A stretch of 64,000 bases of DNA from an uncultured Mediterraneibacter sp. (GTDB taxonomy: Bacteria; Bacillota; Clostridia; Lachnospirales; Lachnospiraceae), in contig CALWFV010000003.1 of NCBI GenBank assembly GCA_944377745.1, positions 62,001 to 126,000 on the forward strand. The letters run 5' to 3'. Under the pieces are notes generated by a model that saw only the letters and a program-made list of their open reading frames with translations, did no database searches and had not been told where the DNA came from. Below, one piece after another: positions 58,439 to 64,000 of this stretch (its first letter is position 1; each line of letters begins with the position of its first letter). The position numbers and the translations under genes are program-made.

Positions 58439-59539
58439 TCATTGTGCGTAAGCTACGACCTCTTCCTGCCATAATGTTCCAATCGTCGTTGCCGTCTCAT
58501 CCCATGCATCCTGGTCTTCTACCATTCTCGCATTTACATACTGGCTGTCATCCAGAAGTTTAGAATCAACATCTTCCGGAAGCTCTACATCTTCCCTGAT
58601 CGGTGTAGCATATCCCTTTGCAAGATTAATCTGCCCCTCATCGCTTAAGATGTACTCTCTGGCCAGAGCCGCAGCACACGGATGCTTAGAATATTTGTTA
58701 ATGATCGTCGCATATCCGGTCTGGATAGATGCTTCAGATGGAATGAATACAGAGAAGTCGGCATCGGGATTGTTCTCAACAAACTGTTCTCTATACCCCA
58801 GAGCATTGAAATCCCAGAGGAATGCCACGCCAACTTCACCTCTTTCTATACGTGCCTGCGTGAATTCCCCAAGATCAAGCCGTCCCTGTTCCGCAATCTG
58901 TCTGAAGTAATCCAGTCCCGGCTGGATGTTGCCCTCATCTCCGCCGTAGGCGATCGCCGCAGCGAGCACTGCATACTGTGCCTGTGTCGCCGCCTGAACA
59001 TCCCCAACCGCAACCATATAATCTCCATTCAGGATATCTTCAAAGGAAGTCGGTGTATCCTTCACAATCTTGTTGTTCACGATGACAGACATTGTTCCAT
59101 AATATCCTATGATCCAATCCCCGTCATCATCCTTCGCCCAATCCGGAATCGAATCCCAGTAGCTTGTCTTGTAAGGCATAGTAACCCCCTGCTCTTCAGC
59201 TACCGGCCCAAACGCCTGTCCGACGTCTCCGATGTCCTTTGTCGCATCTTCACCTTCCGTCTCAAACAGCGAGATCTCTTCAGCGGACGACATATCTGTG
59301 TCCACATGGGAAATCCCATACAGATCGGTGTACTCCTGCCATGTTTCTCCCCAGTTCGCCCAGGTATCCGGCATTGCCGCAGACTCAAGTTCGCCTTCTT
59401 CTTTGGCCTGAGTTTCGATTTCCTCCAATGTCATGCTGTTTAAGTCAACAGCCTCAGCCGCTTCAGCAGAGCCGCATCCCGCTGCCAGTGAAGCTGTCAT
59501 GCATACAAGAAGCAGTGTGCTTATAATTCTTCTTTTCAT
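58439..59539 (-). CDS. Extracellular solute-binding lipoprotein (polyamine/iron/phosphonate type)
   Basis: 366 residues. The lipoprotein signal peptide ends in LAAGCGS. The mature part has the two-lobe type II binding fold with SFEDILNGDYMVAVGD and ALAREYILSDEGQ motifs common in PotD/FbpA-like proteins. The ligand is unknown; the linked PHP phosphoesterase points to a phosphorylated or phosphonate compound. It is first in its operon; TATAAT at 59589-59594 (minus) may be the -10. Confidence 0.88.
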   Translation of the reverse strand: MKRRIISTLLLVCMTASLAAGCGSAEAAEAVDLNSMTLEEIETQAKEEGELESAAMPDTWANWGETWQEYTDLYGISHVDTDMSSAEEISLFETEGEDATKDIGDVGQAFGPVAEEQGVTMPYKTSYWDSIPDWAKDDDGDWIIGYYGTMSVIVNNKIVKDTPTSFEDILNGDYMVAVGDVQAATQAQYAVLAAAIAYGGDEGNIQPGLDYFRQIAEQGRLDLGEFTQARIERGEVGVAFLWDFNALGYREQFVENNPDADFSVFIPSEASIQTGYATIINKYSKHPCAAALAREYILSDEGQINLAKGYATPIREDVELPEDVDSKLLDDSQYVNARMVEDQDAWDETATTIGTLWQEEVVAYAQ

Positions 59540-59632
59540 CGCTTCCTCCCTTTACTTTTCATTTGTTTTTTAGTCAGCAACACTGCACATTATAATGAAT
59601 TCCTGTAAAACACTCACCAATAAAATGTTAAG

Positions 59633-60499
59633 TTATTGTAATCTTTTCCAGATTCTCTTTCCTTCTGGTGTACCAGCCAATCCACCTTCTCCTGTTTCTT
59701 TCAAAGAGACATGCATACTTTTGCCCACTTCCCTCATAGCGTCGATCACCTGATCCGCAGGAATCCTGCTCTCGATTCCCGCAAGCGCCATATCCGCACA
59801 TGACATCGCATTCACGGCCCCTATCACATTTCTCTTAATGCAGGGTACCTCTACTAATCCTGCAACCGGATCACAGACAAGTCCCAGCAGGTTTTTCAAT
59901 GCCATAGCCGCGGCACTTACGATCTGCTCCGGTTCTCCTCCTCTTACGCTTACAAGAGCGCCTGCCGCCATCGCTGACGCAGAACCGATCTCCGCCTGAC
60001 ATCCTCCTGCCGCTCCTGATATAAATGCTCTCGAGGCAATAACCTGCCCGATTCCCGCCGACGTGTATAAAGCCTCCAGTATTTTATCTTCGGAGATCCC
60101 TTCCTCTCTCTCCAGGGGAATGAGCACGGCCGGAAGGACGCCGCACGCACCGGCAGTCGGCGCCGCGACAATACGGCGCATACACGCATTGGACTCTCCC
60201 ATCTGAAGAGCCTGGGCGATAACTCTGGACATCCTCTCCCCACTTAGCGTACCGCCTCTCTCTGCGTATTTCTGCATCTGTCCTCCCATACCTCCCGACA
60301 GCCCGCTGGGAGACCTGAGATTCTCATCATAATCTGCTCCCGCCCCGCGCATAGCCCGCCACATTATTTTCATGCTGTTAAAAGACATTTCATCCGTAAT
60401 ATCCCTGTCTTCAATATCGGAATATAATACAGCTTTCCAAAAAGGTATTTTTTCATGTTCACACCGTAATACGATCTCTTCCAGCGAATTATAGGACAT
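59633..60499 (-). CDS. sdaAA: L-serine dehydratase, iron-sulfur-dependent, alpha subunit
   Basis: 288 residues, the length of the clostridial alpha chain. With the beta chain it turns L-serine into pyruvate and ammonia, using a 4Fe-4S cluster. The Cys-bearing motifs PTAGACGVLPAVL, GGCQAEIGSASAMAAGAL and CDPVAGLVEVPCIKRN are present. Its start overlaps the stop of the beta gene by one base. Confidence 0.95.
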   Translation of the reverse strand: MSYNSLEEIVLRCEHEKIPFWKAVLYSDIEDRDITDEMSFNSMKIMWRAMRGAGADYDENLRSPSGLSGGMGGQMQKYAERGGTLSGERMSRVIAQALQMGESNACMRRIVAAPTAGACGVLPAVLIPLEREEGISEDKILEALYTSAGIGQVIASRAFISGAAGGCQAEIGSASAMAAGALVSVRGGEPEQIVSAAAMALKNLLGLVCDPVAGLVEVPCIKRNVIGAVNAMSCADMALAGIESRIPADQVIDAMREVGKSMHVSLKETGEGGLAGTPEGKRIWKRLQ

Positions 60500-61164
60500 T
60501 ATTCTACCTCCCCGTTGACATATATCACTCTGTTGATCCCCTCAAGCTGTTCCAGCATGGAGATGGACTCTTTCCCGACCGGCTGATCTGTCTCGATCAC
60601 CATCACAGCGCTTCCTCCCCGTTTATCCCGATGAAGGCGCAGAGCAGCGATATTAACATTTATCCCGGATAGTATGCTGGTGACTTCTGAAACGACTCCC
60701 GGACTGTCCTGATTGCATATGATTAGGGTTGGACAGTCTCCCATACAGTGGACTTCCGTTCCATCCAGTTTTTCTATCATTATCCTCCCGCCTCCCAGAG
60801 AAGACGCCTGGACTGCGATCTCCCTTCCCGCATCTCCGGTCACATCAAGCACCACCGTGTTTGGATGAGCTTCCGGAAGTCTGACGCTTTCAAAAGAAAA
60901 GGACAGCTTCTCTTTCTCCGCCACGGCAAAACTTTCCGGGATCCTCATATCATCCGGCTTCATCCCAAGCAGTCCCGCGATGACAGCCTTGTCTGTACCG
61001 TGCCCTTTTCCGGTTGCGGCGAAAGAACCACACAAACCAATTCTGGCATTTACCGGTTTCTCTCCAAGCAGGGTACGGGTTATATATCCTATTTTTGCCG
61101 CTCCTGCAGTATGGGAACTGGATGGTCCTACCATGATCGGTCCCAGAATATCAAAAATTTTCAT
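60499..61164 (-). CDS. sdaAB: L-serine dehydratase, iron-sulfur-dependent, beta subunit
   Basis: 221 residues. The N-terminal GPSSSHTAGA motif belongs to the serine dehydratase beta domain. The C-terminal 75 residues form an ACT domain (VVSEVTSILSGINVNIAALRLH), a common site for serine control. It is first in the two-gene operon. Confidence 0.95.
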   Translation of the reverse strand: MKIFDILGPIMVGPSSSHTAGAAKIGYITRTLLGEKPVNARIGLCGSFAATGKGHGTDKAVIAGLLGMKPDDMRIPESFAVAEKEKLSFSFESVRLPEAHPNTVVLDVTGDAGREIAVQASSLGGGRIMIEKLDGTEVHCMGDCPTLIICNQDSPGVVSEVTSILSGINVNIAALRLHRDKRGGSAVMVIETDQPVGKESISMLEQLEGINRVIYVNGEVE

Positions 61165-61266
61165 AGATCATTATCTCCCGTCTTTTTTTACCTATACTGT
61201 ACACTATTGTTAATTATCCTACCTGAAAAATGCCTTTTTTATATCAAAGCGAGGTAAATTTCCCGT

Positions 61267-61296
61267 AAAAAAGGACATCCACATCTGTGGACATCC
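61267..61296 (-). terminator. Terminator after dapL
   Basis: On the minus strand the stem GGATGTCCACA pairs with TGTGGATGTCC (11 pairs, two of them G-U) around a 2-base gap, followed by TTTTTT. It lies 28 bases after the dapL stop. Confidence 0.8.
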
Positions 61297-61323
61297 CTTA
61301 TAATTTATATTTTAGAGTTCGGC

Positions 61324-62520
61324 CTAAAACAGCTCGTCAAATCTCCTCATGGCTTCTTTTGTGCTCTCATGCTGTCCGAACGCGGTCAGGCGGAAGAAAT
61401 ATTTTCCATTCTCGCCGAATCCCGCTCCCGGTGTTCCCACCACTTCCGCATGTGTCAGAAGGTAGTCAAAGAACTCCCAAGACTCCATGCCGTTCGGACA
61501 CTGGAACCAGATATACGGTGAATTCACACCGCCTGTGAACGGAATGTTCTTTTTCTTCAGGACGTTCGCGATAATCTTCGCGTTTTCTCTATAGTAGTTG
61601 ATATTCTCCATGCACTCCGCCATTCCCTCTTCCGTGAACACAGCCGCAGCCGCGCGCTGAACGATATAGGGAGTTCCGTTGAACTTTGTGGAGTGTCTTC
61701 TGTTCCACATCTCGTTTAAGGACATTTCTTTTCCGTTGGAAGCTGTAAATACCAGTTCCTTCGGGATCACAGTGTAGGAGCAGCGTGTTCCGGTAAATCC
61801 TGCCGTCTTCGACAGAGAGCAGAACTCGATGGCACATTTCTTCGCACCCTCGATCTCATAGATGCTCCTCGGAAGCTCCGGATCGGAGACAAACGCTTCA
61901 TACGCTGCGTCAAACATGATGACCGCATCGTTCTTCAGCGCATAGTCAACCCAGACTTTCAGCTGCTCTTTGTTATAGCATGCTCCTGTCGGGTTGTTCG
62001 GGGAACACAGATAGATCATATCTGCCTTTACAGAATCGTCCGGCATGGGCAGGAAGTTGTTCTCCGCCGTTCCGTTCATGTAGACGATCTTTCTTCCATC
62101 CATCATATTTGTGTCCACATATACCGGGTATACCGGATCCGGCACCAGCACTACATTGTCCTTTGCAAACAGGTCTGTGATATTTCCTGTGTCGCTCTTT
62201 GCTCCGTCGGAGATGAAGATCGTATCCGGATCCACATCTGCGCCGTTTCTTTTATAATAATCAGAGATGGCGTTTCTGAGGAAATCATATCCTTTCTCCG
62301 GGCCATATCCTTTGAACGTCTCCGGCACTGCCTGCTCATCCACTGCCTCGTGGAGTGCCGCGATCACCTTCTTTGTCAGCGGCTTTGTCACATCGCCGAT
62401 CCCGAGACGGATGATCTTGTTGTCCGGATGGGATTCCTCATATACCTTAACCCGTCTTGCGATCTCTGCAAACAGGTAGCTCTCTTCCAGGTTCTGATAG
62501 TTCTCGTTTAATTTTGGCAT
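61324..62520 (-). CDS. dapL: LL-diaminopimelate aminotransferase
   Basis: 398 residues. It makes LL-diaminopimelate from tetrahydrodipicolinate in the short lysine and peptidoglycan precursor route. The catalytic Lys is in SLSKTAGFTGTRCSY. GIGDVTKPL, PNNPTGA and the C-terminal TPGAGFGENGKYFFRLTAF are typical for the family. It is apparently monocistronic. Confidence 0.96.
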   Translation of the reverse strand: MPKLNENYQNLEESYLFAEIARRVKVYEESHPDNKIIRLGIGDVTKPLTKKVIAALHEAVDEQAVPETFKGYGPEKGYDFLRNAISDYYKRNGADVDPDTIFISDGAKSDTGNITDLFAKDNVVLVPDPVYPVYVDTNMMDGRKIVYMNGTAENNFLPMPDDSVKADMIYLCSPNNPTGACYNKEQLKVWVDYALKNDAVIMFDAAYEAFVSDPELPRSIYEIEGAKKCAIEFCSLSKTAGFTGTRCSYTVIPKELVFTASNGKEMSLNEMWNRRHSTKFNGTPYIVQRAAAAVFTEEGMAECMENINYYRENAKIIANVLKKKNIPFTGGVNSPYIWFQCPNGMESWEFFDYLLTHAEVVGTPGAGFGENGKYFFRLTAFGQHESTKEAMRRFDELF

Positions 62521-62663
62521 CGTCTTTTCTCCTTTCCTGCATTTACGCTCCCCATTTTAGCAGGAAATCAAGGATTTTTCCAGTACCGGGCGAAATCTTT
62601 ATTGCTTTCCCGAATAAAAATCCATATGAACGACACTCTTGGCGTCCACTTTGTTCTTTACTG

Positions 62664-63398
62664 TCAAATATTTATTGGTTGTTGAATAATAGCCCTCACA
62701 TTTTTCTTATCAAACATATGGTTGAATCTGTTTTCAAAATTTTGTTTCTCTTTTATGATTTTTTCTTTATCAAAAATATAAAAGAAAATATACTTTTCCT
62801 GATAATGAACAATATCTGCCTCAATTTCTTCAGTCAGTTTTTTCAGACTCATACTTTTCCTTGTACATTTTACTTCTAAAAGCAAATCCAGACTCTGAAT
62901 CTTCAGGTCTCCTCTGACCATGCCAACTCCCGAATCTTCCGCAGTCTCTTTCCTAATGTCGGGATATAATGGCTTCAAAACAGCCTGCAGAAGATACTGC
63001 AGATCATATTCATTACCGACGGTTATCTGATGTAATCTATTTTCTGTTAAAGTCGCTCGCTTATCTGGTGTTCCTTCAGTAAATGCTTCTAAGAACATAT
63101 AAAAATTTCGTAAATATTTGTCCAAATATTCTATATCTTCAATCCTTATCTCTTCTTGTGAAATCTTAAAAAGATAATCTGAAAGATTTTCTTTTGCGGC
63201 AAGCATTTTTTCTTTATTAGCTTCATCCGAAAATCTGTTTTTTATATACTTTTGCCTGCGTTTAACTTCCTCGCAAATTTGTTCTGAATAGCCCGCCTCG
63301 CATAGTGCCTGGTTTAATTTTCGAACAACATCATCGTATTCGTCAGCAGTTTCAATATGATTAATCCTTTCCAGGAATATATCTATTATATTATCCAT
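62664..63398 (-). CDS. Putative DpnII/MboI-like PD-(D/E)XK nuclease
   Basis: 244 residues. The N-terminal half (about 1-125) is helical and not recognised. The C-terminal half carries a PD-(D/E)XK-like core: D164 or D171, E175 and K177 in LDLLLEVKCTRK. It is followed by a helix and a YIFFYIFDKEKII strand that recall the DpnII/MboI restriction enzyme domain. The gene is far more AT-rich than its neighbours. It overlaps the end of the upstream ATPase-like gene by 8 bases, so the two form an operon, probably a defence pair. Confidence 0.65.
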   Translation of the reverse strand: MDNIIDIFLERINHIETADEYDDVVRKLNQALCEAGYSEQICEEVKRRQKYIKNRFSDEANKEKMLAAKENLSDYLFKISQEEIRIEDIEYLDKYLRNFYMFLEAFTEGTPDKRATLTENRLHQITVGNEYDLQYLLQAVLKPLYPDIRKETAEDSGVGMVRGDLKIQSLDLLLEVKCTRKSMSLKKLTEEIEADIVHYQEKYIFFYIFDKEKIIKEKQNFENRFNHMFDKKNVRAIIQQPINI

Positions 63399-64000
63399 TC
63401 ATTCTTCCCCATCTCAAATAAAACAAAAACAATGGATCGAGGATGTAAACTTTGCCATCCTTCCACTCAATCGCACGATAAATTTCTTCTTTTCCCTGAA
63501 GTATTGTCTGTAAATTGTTCAGGTGGTTTCTGACCGTCTGTTTATCTAATTTTGCATCTCCCTTTTCGATACAATGAACTATCCTGATATAAAAAGTTTC
63601 AAAATCAATTTCCATTAACGGTGGATTCTTTGCCAGTGACTCAACAATCAGACCATATAAATCCAGTTCCTTGCCGTCAACGGTTTTATATTTTTTTCTT
63701 TTCTGCCCACGGGGATTGGGTCCTTTTGATATTACATTTACCACATCCCCATAGTTAAAGTTTACAGTGGTAAATCTATAAGCTCTTTGCAATATATCAT
63801 CATCTATTTCTTTCTTTTCTTCATCTTCCAATAATGTACATATACTCAGACATATATACTGCATCAACTGGGGTGACGTAAGACACTCAACAGCCAGCTT
63901 CTCCGCCACAGAATCACCTATTTTTATACTCAGTTTATCAAATCCTTTTAATGCGATCTTTTTCAAATCTTCCCTTTTCCATGTTTCTATATTGATCAGA
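63391..64000 (-). CDS. C-terminal part of an ATPase-like protein, cut by the window edge
   Basis: The frame is open up to base 64000, about 203 codons, so the N-terminus lies outside. What is seen is helical: SPQLMQYICLSICTLL is like the lid of AAA/STAND ATPases, and residues about 110-190 resemble a winged helix (DKQTVRNHLNNLQTIL; VYILDPLFLFYLRW). An ATP-binding domain upstream is expected but not seen. It is AT-rich like the nuclease gene it overlaps by 8 bases. Confidence 0.6.
   Translation of the reverse strand, partial: LINIETWKREDLKKIALKGFDKLSIKIGDSVAEKLAVECLTSPQLMQYICLSICTLLEDEEKKEIDDDILQRAYRFTTVNFNYGDVVNVISKGPNPRGQKRKKYKTVDGKELDLYGLIVESLAKNPPLMEIDFETFYIRIVHCIEKGDAKLDKQTVRNHLNNLQTILQGKEEIYRAIEWKDGKVYILDPLFLFYLRWGRMNG

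Overview
The window looks like a chromosomal segment of a gut-type Lachnospiraceae (Clostridia, Bacillota). The basis is the gene content: LL-diaminopimelate aminotransferase, two-subunit L-serine dehydratase, a large clostridial-type SRP RNA, both V-type and F-type ATPase operons, YesM/YesN signalling, ATPase-less sugar ABC importers, VanW, DUF4080 radical SAM and TrmL. Base composition is moderate, strong AGGAGG ribosome binding sites and TTG/GTG starts are common, and most genes lie on the minus strand. No tRNA, 5S/16S/23S rRNA, CRISPR array, transposase or phage gene was recognised.

Layout. 1-2991: the end of a YesN-like response regulator (cut by the window edge) with its YesM-like histidine kinase. 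3231-12047: a nine-gene V-type ATPase operon with its promoter, an operator-like palindrome at the predicted start site and a terminator. 12148-20431: a ROK kinase remnant, trmL, an Lrp regulator with an aminotransferase, then an operon of a B12-binding radical SAM protein, a 44-residue membrane peptide, a VanW protein and an AIR-synthase-like protein, then an aromatic-acid-exporter-like protein. 20550-20911: SRP RNA with promoter and terminator. 20917-22599: a PD-(D/E)XK AAA-like protein. 22951-29259: an alpha-galactoside operon (GH36, two permeases, binding lipoprotein) with a divergent AraC regulator. 29256-34181: tadA, dGTPase, small regulators, VanY and a phosphopantetheinyl transferase. 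34814-36433: a GGDEF/EAL protein. 36613-43227: the complete F-type ATPase operon with promoter and terminator. 43550-47776: two membrane proteins that overlap tail to tail, a YgjP-like peptidase, Maf and an M20 amidohydrolase. 47932-53730: a B12-dependent diol/glycerol dehydratase operon (large, medium and small subunits, two-part reactivase, cobalamin adenosyltransferase) with phased direct repeats in front of its promoter. 53714-59539: two PHP phosphoesterases and a polyamine/phosphonate-type ABC importer. 59633-62520: serine dehydratase and dapL. 62664-64000: an AT-rich nuclease gene and the tail of an ATPase gene, a likely acquired defence module.

How it fits together. The V-type K subunit keeps every Na+ ligand known from Enterococcus NtpK, while the F-type c subunit lacks the Na+ ligands. 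This suggests one Na+-coupled and one H+-coupled rotary enzyme in the same cell. The alpha-galactoside and diol dehydratase operons are carbon-use modules, each with a visible candidate control site. The diol dehydratase medium subunit begins with a helix like a microcompartment targeting peptide, although no shell gene lies within the window.

Two families of short, structured intergenic repeats are visible. One is a 186-base nested inverted repeat (33188-33373) with half copies at 36546-36603 and, more weakly, near 22838-22880. The other is a hairpin-forming repeat placed just after stop codons (46472-46511 and 52729-52793). Nothing here was checked against databases: family names come from motif recognition by eye.
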